Positions 31,499 through 41,532 of a stretch of 64,000 nucleotides of DNA are shown piece by piece. Made by a program: the position numbers and the translations under genes. The stretch spans positions 15,367,545 to 15,431,544 of the forward strand of contig LR990042.1 in assembly GCA_905147135.1 (NCBI GenBank), given 5' to 3'. The notes under the pieces are model-generated. The model made no database searches. It was not told where the DNA came from and was given only the letters and a program-made list of their open reading frames with translations. Source of the DNA: Blastobasis lacticolella (Eukaryota; Arthropoda; Insecta; Lepidoptera; Blastobasidae). The stretch's first letter is position 1; the number at the start of each line of letters is the position of its first letter.

Positions 31499-33247
31499 AG
31501 TAGGGTGAGGTGTCGAACAGTGACCCACAAGAAAGTTAAACAATCATAACTCATAAGTTTGTCAATATCATGAAATGTTTTGTGGTCTACTCATTGCGTA
31601 ATATATCTGACTCTCATTTTGTATATAATTTAATGGAAAAAGCTATATAGATAAAATGATAATGCAGATTTTATGAAAGATGGGAAATGGCTCATTGTGT
31701 CCACCTCGTGGCACACATTGAACCAGGGGTTGGTCTACAGCAAACCGGGGAGTACACAGTGAGCCCGACGAATGAGATCACTATTATAAACGTTTCCTCG
31801 TTGTAGTTATTAGCATAGTAGATAAATTATATAATAATACATCCTTTATAAATGTGTAAACAGTTTGTTTTATTTACCAAAATAACTGTAAAGACTATAA
31901 CTCAACATAAATCAATAACAACATAACTTAACCTATTTTCTAATTATAGTCATTGATAATATATTTTAAGGTTATATTATAATAAATAGTCAACATCTAC
32001 ACTAGAGTTCTTAAGATCTATAATAAGACTGAATTGCTTATTTAAAAAAATTAAAATATTTGTATGGCAACTTATGCCAAGTATTTTATCCGTCATAGAA
32101 AGTCATTGTTAAAAGTCATAACAAACAATTTGATTTCTGGAGGTATGTTTATTTTCGTGAGTTATGAACAATATTTTTGAATACTTTCCAAACAAGTAAA
32201 AAGGAAGTGCGGAAAATAATTTTTAGCATGATTAATAATTTAGACAAAAGTTCAAGCTAATGGTGACCAAATAACTGAATGTTTACAAGAAGGACTGAGA
32301 AGGAGTAACAAGGAAAGATTATCCCCAGATTATTGCCATATCCACACTTTATAGTAAACATTATAGTTTTATACTGTCAGTCAATACGGACTTATCGTGG
32401 TCCTATTATATTTTAGGCGTCTACCGACAGTGGTGGTGTGGTAGAGTAGGGGTATCCCCTATAAAAATTGATGTAGAAAAAAGTAAGTGATGGAGTAGGG
32501 AATCAATCCACTGGTGGAGGCTTGCAGTGGATATTAGTGACTTGAGGGGGATTGGGTACGGATAGAGTACGATTAGGGCGCGGATAGTGGTAGGGTACAT
32601 GTAGGAGTGGGATAGAGGTAGAGTTCATTAAATTAAAACCACGCGAACCAAGACGCGCCGTCCAGCCAATTCATATACCTATTCAAGAAGACTGACGGCA
32701 GTAGACTGATATTGCCTACTCGCATTTTTTAAATGGCATTACTCTAAAAAAATAACCGGTGGCTGATTTATATGAATATTAAAGGTAAAATAATTAAGAA
32801 AATCAGAATTTTGATGTTGTACACAGTGGAGCGGTGGCTCACTGTTCGTGTCGGTGTAGTGGGTCACTATGTACCACACACACCTCTACTGATATTAAAT
32901 TCATCAAAAAATTAATCATCAACGTAGGATTCATGAATGTACGACCAAACAATGCAAAGATATTCAGTACAGCAATAGAAAAAACATTACTTTTAAAAGA
33001 TGCAGTATAAGGTTGAAAACCTAAAAATTACTACTTAGGATTTTCCGTGTTTTTACGCCGAAAATCACAAAAAACCCTGAGTCGCGGGCGTTCTGCACTG
33101 GAGCTCGCTACCAACTGGAAAGCAAGAATAGCGGTAAAAACTAAGTACGATTACGCTTACTGCACGATCTGGCAACGTTGTTTTGTAGTGATACTAATGG
33201 TGGCTAACTGTGTACTACTGGTTCACTGTTCGACATCTCACCCTACT
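31499..33247. mobile_element. 1.75-kb TA-flanked inverted-repeat element (MITE-like)
   Basis: The left end AGTAGGGTGAGGTGTCGAAC (31,499 on) and the right end (reverse complement AGTAGGGTGAGATGTCGAAC, ending 33,247) form about 29-bp inverted repeats with two mismatches, flanked by TA on both sides (31,497-31,498 and 33,248-33,249). CACTGTT/AACAGTG and GTGGTGG-type G-rich motifs recur inside. There is no transposase ORF. The TA target fits a Tc1/mariner-type mobiliser. Confidence 0.75.
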
Positions 33248-33490
33248 TAGACAACAAACTTAAGTAATAAACTTAACATTGAGTTTAAGGGTAAAAAAAG
33301 GTATGTAATACGTGGTGTCGCAAGATTTTAGAAGCCTACAAATAATTGAAACTGTAACAAAATTTATCAAACTTAACGCATTATTTTTCGAAGAAACACA
33401 TAAACATTAGGTTTACAATCGGTTAGGTTTGGTTTGTGTTCTCACAAAGCGATGAGGTGCCCTGTCAAATGTAAAATCTATAGTCTAGTC

Positions 33491-33549
33491 ATAAAACCGT
33501 TAGTTTATAATCTAATATACTCATGTTAGATTATAAACTAACGGTTTTA
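33491..33549. repeat. Perfect 24-bp-arm hairpin
   Basis: The arms 33,492-33,515 and 33,526-33,549 (AAAACCGTTAGTTTATAATC and onward) are exactly complementary, with a 10-base loop TATACTCATG. It could be a tiny MITE or foldback. The shape also resembles a small-RNA precursor, without further support. Confidence 0.85.
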
Positions 33550-33696
33550 ACAATCTTAGATGACTGTGCCAGCTGAAAACAATAAACATATTTACAAACT
33601 TTGATACAAAACAATCCTGTAAATTAGGCGTAAAAATTCAAAAGACTAACGTTTGTAATACTGCCTCAGAATAACTTCTGAGAATATTAATGATAC

Positions 33697-35375
33697 CGCT
33701 GGTGTGGTGTCCATAGGCAGTGGTGACCACTTTCCATCAAAATCAAATCAAATCAAATAGTTTATTTGCAAGAATACAGTAGTTGATAATACAGTTCTTA
33801 AAATTAATACAGTGGTAAGTATTCAACTTGCATGCAAGTGTGCAAACATTGTGAATCTAAATAATTTGTCGTTCAAACTTTAAATTCTAGGTACTCTTTT
33901 ACACTATAGAAACAATGGTGGAGCAACCAAGCAGTCAATTTAGACTTGAATGACTTACCAGTCAACAACTTCAAGTCTTCAGGAAGATGGTTAAATAGAG
34001 CTACACACATGTGGCCAATATTCCTTTTATATATATCTTTGAAAGCAGTGGGCTGATATAACAAATTCATAATTTTCGGCCTAGTTTCTCTCTGTCTAAC
34101 TTCCCGTAATGTCTTCCAGTTGTCAGGGTTTCATGCAACAAAAACACAAACATCTCTGATGTACATACATGGAAGTGGTAAAATATTATATTTTTTAAAA
34201 AGAGGTTTGCAACTATCGTCAAATTTGGCACCACAAATAGCCCGTATGCACTTTTTTTGCACTTTAAAAGCTTTTTCCACGTCAACTGAGTTGCCCCAAA
34301 GAATCAATCCGTAACTCAGAACCGAAGACACGTAACCGTGGTAGGCTGTTAGTGCCGCCTCAGTAGAGATTGTCTGTCTTAATGTTTTAAGGGCAAACAC
34401 AAAGCGGTTTAGCTTAGTACATACTAAATTGATGTGCTGTTTCCAATTTAGATGCTTGTCCATCATAAGACCTAGGAACTTTATACCGTCAGCATTTTCC
34501 GCTATCTCATTGTCATGTCTTAGCTGTATTATCCTTTGATTAGAATTATACGATAAAAATTGAATTAATCTAGTTTTAGTCACATTTACTTGAAGATCAT
34601 TTTCACCCATCCATTGAATTATGTCCTTAAAGGCATTTTTTACATCAGATTCAAAGGAGACACTGTCTGTACACTGTATCAGAACAGTTGTATCATCTGC
34701 AAACTGTAAACATCGGTGGGAAGTGGCAGCAGGTAGATGGTTTACATAGAGAAGGAATAATAGTGGGCCAAGCACACTTCCCTGTGGAACACCCACCGCG
34801 TTAATTCTAAAGTTGGATCTGTAAGTTTGCTTAAATACAACACCATCCGAAGCATTCAGTTTAGTTATTTCCGTGCATTGTTTTCTATCTTTTAGAAAAC
34901 TAGCAATCCAATCGAGTGCTTTACCCCGAATTCCGCAATGTTCAAGTCTACGCAAAAGTATGGAATGATTTACGAAGTCAAATGCCTTGCTCATATCTAA
35001 AAATACCCCTACTATGGGAGTATTTCTGTTTAAACTTTCAGTTATAGTTCGTACTAAATCAAAACAAGCATGTGTTGTTGAAGTGCCCTTACGAAAACCA
35101 TACTGTTCAGGTCGAAGTATTTTATATTTTATTAAAAACTCATTTATTCTGGATTGTATCGCCCGTTCGAAAATTTTTGACAGAATTGGTACCAAAGTAA
35201 TTGGTCTAAAGTTTGCTAGATCTAGTGGATCTCCTTTTTTAAACAATCAGTCAGGTGGCAACCTTGCTTGTTAGAGGTGGGCAACGCATTAGTAACACCG
35301 CTGGTGTTGTTAAACCATTAACAGCAATGACTACTTTCCATCAGGTGGTCCGGTTGCCTGTTGCTTGACAATCTA
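33697..35375 (+). mobile_element. SINE-like retroposon fragments split by a LINE insertion
   Basis: 33,697-33,738 (ACCGCTGGTGTGGTGTCCAT ... CACTTTCCATCA) continues at 35,251 with TCAGGTGGC, so the LINE at 33,739-35,250 sits inside this copy, possibly with a TCA duplication. A second partial copy follows at once (35,279-35,375: GGGCAACGCATTAGTAACAC ... CCATCAGGTGGTCCGGTTGC). The orientation is plus. Confidence 0.75.
33739..35250 (-). pseudogene. LINE RT (CR1/Rex-like clade), 5'-truncated, one in-frame stop
   Basis: A single minus-strand frame runs from 35,246 to 33,873. It carries FRPITLVPILSKIFERAIQS, EQYGFRKGTSTTHA, DMSKAFD, INAVGVPQGSVLGPLLFLLY and QFADDTT (the catalytic box in its FADD form), then the C-terminal domain NHLPEDLKLL. 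It is interrupted only by TGA at 34,133-34,131, before NPDNWKTLREVRQRE. The 3' end shows ATTTGATTTGATTTGATTTT on the sense strand (plus 33,739-33,758). The ORF is otherwise long and well preserved, so insertion was relatively recent. Confidence 0.88.
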
Positions 35376-35406
35376 AATAATTTCAAATGTAGATTAAAGC
35401 CTTTTT

Positions 35407-38232
35407 TTATCCACACATCGTAGCAAGACAGTGGGTAGGTATGTCCCCTGGTCCTTCTTCGATTTCAGGTTGGTAACCCTGATCGTCTGCGACGTATTTA
35501 ACGATGATGTAGCGATTGTCTGGGGTGTGATAGCCGTAGCGACCGCGCACAACTATGTACTCGTCGTCGCGACCCTCGTTTCTTAGTTCGCTCTCCTCCT
35601 CACGGAAGCTGTCGCGTAGCACGTATCTGAAATACATGGAGTTTTACACTATCCAATACGAAAGGGCTCCTGAAATTATTTCTAGGCTCTCAGACCATCG
35701 GAAACGTTATAATGTTACACACATCATGTAGGATCCCGTAACTGTCCACTATTTGTATTCTTTGGAGATCGCAGTGAGTGTTGAAAACCTATTTTCTAGT
35801 CAAAGGAGGTCGTAACCGGTTTGTTTCTAAGTAATTAGTCGCCTAGTATAACACCCGCGAATGGAGGCGGTTGGCGCTAAAGGAGATGGCAAAAAAAACC
35901 AGAGCCATGTTTATTGTTTATGACATTTTAGCAAAGCTCTTTTTTTTAAACCAATTTTTAATGTTGCTATTGCTTTTTCCAAATTATAGCTTCTAATCTT
36001 TTACATTTTTGTTTTAAACATAGAGTAAACAATTTTTGCACAAGGGTACATACCAATGGTCTGGGCGCCTTCGGTAAGACAGGTACTTAATACCTAGTGC
36101 GGATAAGTCTCTCACGCAGGTTTTTACTGTACTTACATTAACTTAACTTAACTTAACTTGTAACTTGTTTCTGTATAAATATTATCTACCTATCTATGTA
36201 AAGAAAATAAATGTTATATTTATTTCTTATATATTTATTTACTTTACCGACTCCCTACAGTTTACCAAAAATATCTCATACACATATTAACAAATGTACT
36301 CACGCGAACTTGTACCGGCCCGGTTTGTAGTAGTCACTCTGATAGTACCGTAGCTCGTCGTCCGCGTACCGGGTGTCTCCACGGTAGTAATCTTGCCGAG
36401 AGGTGCGGGAGGCGCGGTTATCCCGCGGCGCTGCAAGGGCAGTTGCCGTGCCCGCCTCGGCCGCGGGCGCTTTCGACGCGCGGACGATGCCGGCCCCGCG
36501 CTGCGGCGCGCTCAAACACACACCCATCCACACTGCCACCAGAACCAATTCCTGAAACGTGAAATGACCACAGTGTGAGCAAACGATAAACGAAATTTTG
36601 AACGCTACTGAATCACAAACAGTACCAAATTGTATACAATAAAGCATGATAAGTAGGCGAAAGTATTGAAACACATTTCTGCGTAGTAACAGCAAGATCA
36701 GTATTTGTAAATAATTTCGTTTCACAAATAATGTAGGCCATGATATGGTCATTTCATACCTAGTTGATTATTTTTAAAGAATTTTTAATGTTTTTTTAAA
36801 CAAATATATTTTATTATGATAAAATATCAACATGCCTTACTCTGACAAAAAAACCTTAATTCTAACTAAACAAAAGACAAACAGTTAGACTCAGGTTCTC
36901 CGAATATGGAAAGGTCCCCAGAAAGCTGGCCGCCTTGCCCCGCTGAATAGCGAGGCTTAACCGCTGACCCAAGAGGAGGTAAGACTTCCGGCGCTTAGAT
37001 AATTCCCGGTATAAGTAATGTGCGCCGGGTCCCCACGGCCCAAGTTTCAACGCTAAATGGCGTAAATATGTAATCGCCACTAAGACTAGCATATTTGCGC
37101 CGCTTGGCGTTCTCAGCTGAGGTAGCACCCGTCGCAGCCTGTCACACGGTCACTGAAAGATGGGATGGCGCAAGGGTATCGATGCAAGTAGCATCCCATA
37201 CCAGAGGCCGTCCCAGTTTCCACGGGGTGAGTGTCATTCCATCGAGCCTCTTATAATCGTCGCGGGCTAACCCACTCGGTTCTAACACCGCGGGTGCACC
37301 AGCGGTGGTAAAGGCCCGGCGGATCAGATCGTTGAGTTCTCATGACGCGGAATACTACCAGCTCTCCTGCCGTAAGACAAGCTGCGGTGGCGGGGCTGGT
37401 CTACAGGGCGACCATAGCGTCATTGATGAAAAGCGCTACAGGGTGCGCCATATCAAAGGACCGAAAGGATTTTATGCCTCGGTGGAGAATGCCGACTCAA
37501 ATGTCCCTAGTTATGATAAAATCTTATTAGTAGGGACTGCGAGCTATTCACCGAGGACAAAAATGCTGGCAGAGAAACACTCGACACTCGATGCCTGGTC
37601 CCAGGAGGAATTGTCAAGATTAATATTTAAAAGGGAACAGAGGGTATGTTTCACGGTGTTGTCTCGGACCTCTAAAAGAGCAAGATGTTTCCTTAGCTCT
37701 TGCAACACTGCAAAACGTACATAACAAATAAAGAATCAGTATCTAATTATGACATAAGTTACGTCGCTATTAATTTGGAGTAGGCGGTCCGAAATATCAT
37801 TAAAATTTTGTAATTTTATGTCAACTAAATATTGGAGGGAATATAAAAAAATAGGGGAGAGTCTAGAACGTGAGGCGAGGATTTGCCGACGACCGTGATG
37901 TTAGTGGCTATAGCACCGAAAGCAGCAGAAGTAGCGCCAGGCGTCGGACAAGACTCAGAGATTAACAGCTCACGAAATTTAGCTCAAGGCGTAGATAGGT
38001 AATTGTAATTTACTTATGTCACCAAAAAATAAAACGGCGTCCTTCGTTCCCCTCTCCGCCATTTCTTGCCTATGCTGGGTGGTGCTGGTCAACTGCCCAG
38101 TCGCAAATTACGTGAAGTCGAGATACGCAAACTTACCTTATGCTCAGCTGAACATAATTTTCTATTGCAACTAATTAATGTTACTGATCTATTTATATTT
38201 AAAAAAACACATATAAGACTTACCAATTTCAT
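35407..38232 (-). CDS. Cuticular protein, RR-1 type (CPR gene 1), three exons
   Basis: Proposed exons are 38,232-38,224, 36,551-36,304 and 35,626-35,407, encoding 158 residues. Exon 1 is ATG AAA TTG before GTAAGT. Exon 2 follows TTTCAG and ends at GTGAGT with two bases of a codon. Exon 3 follows TTTCAG. Residues 1-18 ([18 protein letters not shown]) are a signal peptide. A basic, Tyr- and Ala-rich linker follows, then the RR-1 chitin-binding domain from [18 protein letters not shown] through [12 protein letters not shown] to [14 protein letters not shown]. The protein would be secreted by epidermis and bind chitin in cuticle. Intron 1 (1,672 bp) contains a retroelement fragment. Exon 1 is assigned from splice phase, signal-peptide fit and promoter. 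Confidence 0.85.
36873..37730 (-). pseudogene. Retroelement ORF C-terminal domain (family 'W')
   Basis: The minus strand reads [68 protein letters not shown], then after a frameshift [20 protein letters not shown] and [20 protein letters not shown]. Stops and a frameshift show it is dead. I recall such sequence as the C-terminal part of invertebrate retroelement ORFs, with a pattern suggestive of a PD-(D/E)XK nuclease; the clade is not assigned. Related pieces are at 38,645-38,715 and 51,890-52,230. It lies in intron 1 of CPR gene 1, on the same strand. Confidence 0.7.
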
Positions 38233-38246
38233 GTTTTTAGTATCAC

Positions 38247-38275
38247 TGAACAACCGTTACTGAGATAGTTTTATT
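38247..38275 (-). promoter_or_regulatory. Putative core promoter of CPR gene 1
   Basis: On the minus strand, AATAAAA (38,275-38,269) lies 28 bp upstream of an arthropod-type initiator TTCAGT (38,250-38,245, start A at 38,247), 15 bp before the proposed ATG. The spacing is as expected; the TATA element is non-canonical. Confidence 0.5.
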
Positions 38276-38644
38276 ACAAAAAAATCTTAAATATGCTTAT
38301 GCGAAGGCCAACAAAATAGTAATTTGATCTTTTATGGAATCGCGTTTTAGATTATGCATTCAATATTGCACGATGGTACCTCAAGGATACTGGTTAACCT
38401 TTTCCCTCAGTTCAAATTATTTGGTCCGAGCTTTTACCTATGTGCAACACATTGCTTTTACGCATGACTTTGACGGCAGAAATGTTTTATAAGTAGTAAA
38501 TGTTGTAAACATGAACAGAGCGTGGGTGAAAGCCCCTGAGCCCCTATATTTTTGTTTTTTGCGCTATAATATACCATTTATTTACAACATATAAACTAAC
38601 ATAAAAAGAAAAATAAATTAACTTCCTTAAAATATGTAAAAAGT

Positions 38645-38715
38645 TTAAGCCCTGTGGAAGCGTACCCAAGATGCTGGCAGCATTACCTCTCTGAATAGCA
38701 ATGCTTATTCTTTGT
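38645..38715 (-). pseudogene. Retroelement family W, 3' fragment
   Basis: The minus strand reads ISIAIQRGNAASILGTLPQG, the same terminal segment as at 36,900 and 52,180. Only the last residues before the presumed stop remain. Confidence 0.65.
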
Positions 38716-38970
38716 GCTTATTTTTATATTTATAATGTTAGCGGTCAAACCCGACATCAAGCCAAACTGGCTTATCCTGTGCACATTAGGGTACGTCCGT
38801 TCCTGTCTTTACAGTATTCAAACCGTCGTTCTTAAGAGACTCCGTCCATCTATTTAAACGTTGTACCACAATTTTGATTTGGACCGCAATGACCACTAGG
38901 TTATCTCACAAGGGATACAGTCAAAGGCCAGCATGTCAAGATTTTTTTACTACAGGGTATATACTCTGTA

Positions 38971-38989
38971 GGGTAGGGGTAGGGTAGGG
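38971..38989 (+). other. G-quadruplex-type G-run array
   Basis: GGGTAGGGGTAGGGTAGGG has four G-runs with 2-base TA loops, which fits the canonical quadruplex pattern. It is upstream (higher coordinate) of CPR gene 1 by about 720 bp. No function is shown. Confidence 0.6.
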
Positions 38990-39266
38990 TGTATCCTCTA
39001 GCCAGTACGACACCAAACTAGTGTCGCAGATGTCCAAGGCGGCGGTAATCACTCATCATCAGGGCTCAAGTCCACTATTTATAATTATCTCTCAATTCGA
39101 TTGATTACAAGTAGATTATTTACAGCTCGAGACAAATTGTGTATTCTGCAAAAAACTTTCTTGAAGTAGTAATGCACTTATGCTCTTATATTGTACCTTC
39201 CGCCGTCTCGACTTCCTCGGGTATTAGACTGTCACTAAAGTTTGATTCGGAGAGAAGTAACAAAAA

Positions 39267-39735
39267 CTAGCTTTTGATAGCGACTTCGTCCGCGAAGAGA
39301 AATATTTTCATTCTCTTTTATTTCCCATACCATGTTATTACTCTCCAGTGAGTCCAAACTTAGGTACGTCACAGATATTCCAGAACAACGAGCAACAGTG
39401 CCAATCAATTATCGTTAACAACATAAACTTGTTTATTTGAACAAACATAGCTGTACTTAAGCCCGATTGCACTGAATTTAGGCGATGGCACCTCAAGATC
39501 GGTGTTATAAAGTTAAAGTGACTTGGCGAGTTAAGTTTTTATCTAAGGTTGGTGATTGGTGCAATGCTTTTCCTGTTTGGAATATCTGAAATCAACTTAG
39601 GCGTCGCTTAGGCGTTTAGTTTAGTCCAAACGGACATTAGTTCGTATGCGGCACGCCATTTTTATTTATTTAATTTATATTGTAGTGAAGGAAATCCGAG
39701 AACACCCGTGCGAAGCCAGGGCGGGTTGCTAGTTT
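39267..39735. repeat. Interspersed repeat with similar inverted ends
   Basis: The left end ACTAGCTTTTGATAGCGACT ... TCGTCCGCG and the right end CACCCGTGCGAAGCC ... GGGTTGCTAGT are similar when one is inverted (ACTAGC ... CCCGC ... CTTCG). The right-end type also ends the block at 20,055, and the left-end type is at 49,068. It is non-coding; the class is unknown. Confidence 0.45.
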
Positions 39736-39767
39736 ATAGTAAAATAAATAAATATGCTTGGAAAAAT

Positions 39768-39900
39768 TCACATAGCGCCATCTAGCCCAAAAGTAAGCAA
39801 AGCTTGTGTTATGGGTGATAGATAACTGATAAACTATTCATATATTTTTTAATACATACTTATTATACATACTACACCCAGACCCGTAATAGATCGACTC
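39768..39900 (-). repeat. SINE 3' body fragment
   Basis: The plus strand shows CATAGCGCCATCTAGCCC, AAAGTAAGCAAAGCTTGTGT and TAGATAACTGATAA. It is shared with 30,728 and 51,073. The tRNA-like head is absent. Confidence 0.7.
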
Positions 39901-40385
39901 AGGTCGTCAAATTAAAATGGACGTACCAACTAACTCACCACGATGGATGACAAAGACCGAGCGAAGTGGACAAAGACAAGCAGGGTAGCGGACCCCGGGC
40001 CCTCACACGGTAGAATACAATTGCGATTGATGCGTGCTGACGCCAAACGATAATGATAATGGATGATTAAATACTTTTTTTATGGTTGCGTACGTATGTC
40101 TGTCCGCGGCTTATTTAAAAAACTAGTACTAGAAAGCTTTAATTTTGTGTGGTTCTACATAGTAATAAGTTTCAATAGAATATACAGGGTGTTTCATAAT
40201 ACATGTATAAAGCCGAAAGGGTGTTAAAGTAGAGCTTTCAAAGAGTGCACTGGCGACTTCATTTTATCCGGACATTGAATTTTAATTTTAATAAAAAAAA
40301 AAAATTTTTAAAGATAAATAACCATATCGACTACGTTGAAGCGCAGCTCTATTTCAAGTTGATGATCATATAAAAAAACAGGTTA

Positions 40386-40816
40386 ATAACCTCGTGCGAC
40401 CCCTATTGAAACAAAGCAACCTCCTCAAGCCTACTACCAGGAGCCTAATGCTGCGTACACACCGGGCGATGTGTGACGCGCACCCGTTTCGGCTAACGAT
40501 TGTCCGTTGGCGTGTGCCAGCCGGCAATCCGCAGTGCAGCGTGGCGGTAACATCAAACGGATATCCAATCGCAGTTTGGGCGGATACCGAAGGCCAACAA
40601 ACAAACGTGCAAATACGAGCCCGAATCGGTTCCCAAAACTCCCAAAGATCATTTGCTTGACCACGAAATGCAAGTATTAGACCTTAGAAGTCCAAATAAT
40701 TCGGCCGACAGCCCTTCGTTGGCGTACGTTGAGTGTGTACACACCATAAGGACGAGTAATAACCTCGTGCCATTCATATCAAAACAAACCAACCTCCTTC
40801 ATCTTACTACCAGGCG
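40386..40816. repeat. MITE-like block flanked by about 57-bp direct repeats
   Basis: TAATAACCTCGTGCGACCCC (40,385 on) and TAATAACCTCGTGCCATTCA (about 40,757 on) start two related direct repeats, both ending near CTACTACCAGG. Between them TGCGTACACACCGGGC (40,450) and GTTGAGTGTGTACACACC (about 40,728-40,745) form inverted ends. It is non-coding; the ORFs within come from low-complexity composition. Confidence 0.55.
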
Positions 40817-40923
40817 TCGTACTAAATGTTACCTACTTATCTACATGAATAGGCTCTACCAAATTAACTAGGAACTTGCCTACACTAATTATTTTCGATA
40901 GGTAGGTATGCTTAAATAGTCGG

Positions 40924-41532
40924 AGCGTCGGTGGCCTAAGGTTGCGGTATCCGACTCGTACGCGTGAGGTACCGGGTTCGAATCCCACTGCCGCCATGTA
41001 CCACTAACTCTTTTCTAAGTTATGCACAGTAGCTGAATACTAACCGATGCTTTTACGGTGAGAGAAATCATCGTGATGAAACTTACACATTCAGTTCAGA
41101 CGACTGAATGTGTAAGTAACCATGATCCAATCTGGTCAGGTTCCCTTGGTAGCAGGGTTAGGAGCCAGGAATGTCAGATGGCAGTCGCTCCACTGCAATT
41201 AATTACCTAATCTGCCAAATCCTAGATCATGGACCATAGTCAAGGCGGACCACGGGCACGGAAAATAATTTTGTGGAGAGAAAAGAATTTGTTACAGTGG
41301 AGCGACTACCATCTGACCTCCATAACCCTGCTACCAGGGGAACCTGACTCGATTGGATCATGGTTACAATTTCAGTTGCCAGAATTTGCAGATTTCATCA
41401 TGATGTTTCCCTCACCATAGGAGCATCGGTTAATTTCAACTAATGTACATAACTCAGAAAAGAGTCATTGGTACATTGCCACAGCGGGATTCGAACCCGG
41501 CACCTCTCTCGCTTACGAGTCGGATACTCAAC
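40924..41532. mobile_element. Two tRNA-derived SINEs, tail to tail
   Basis: The plus copy (40,924-41,213) begins with a tRNA-like head (GTCGGTGGC A-box region, GGGTTCGAATCCC B box at 40,974-40,986) and runs through GATGCTTTTACGGTGAG and GGTTCCCTTGGTAGCAGG. The minus copy (41,532-41,214) has the same head and body in reverse and retains a longer 3' end. The copies meet at about 41,213 and make a 600-bp imperfect palindrome. Confidence 0.85.

Noticed and set aside
36120..36165. (CTTAA)n array as a telomere-like repeat
   Set aside because: Only about four units of CTTAA; the insect telomere unit TTAGG is not present as an array.
40924..40995. tRNA gene
   Set aside because: A and B box-like motifs are present, but the acceptor and anticodon stems do not form, and the sequence continues into a SINE body repeated at other sites.
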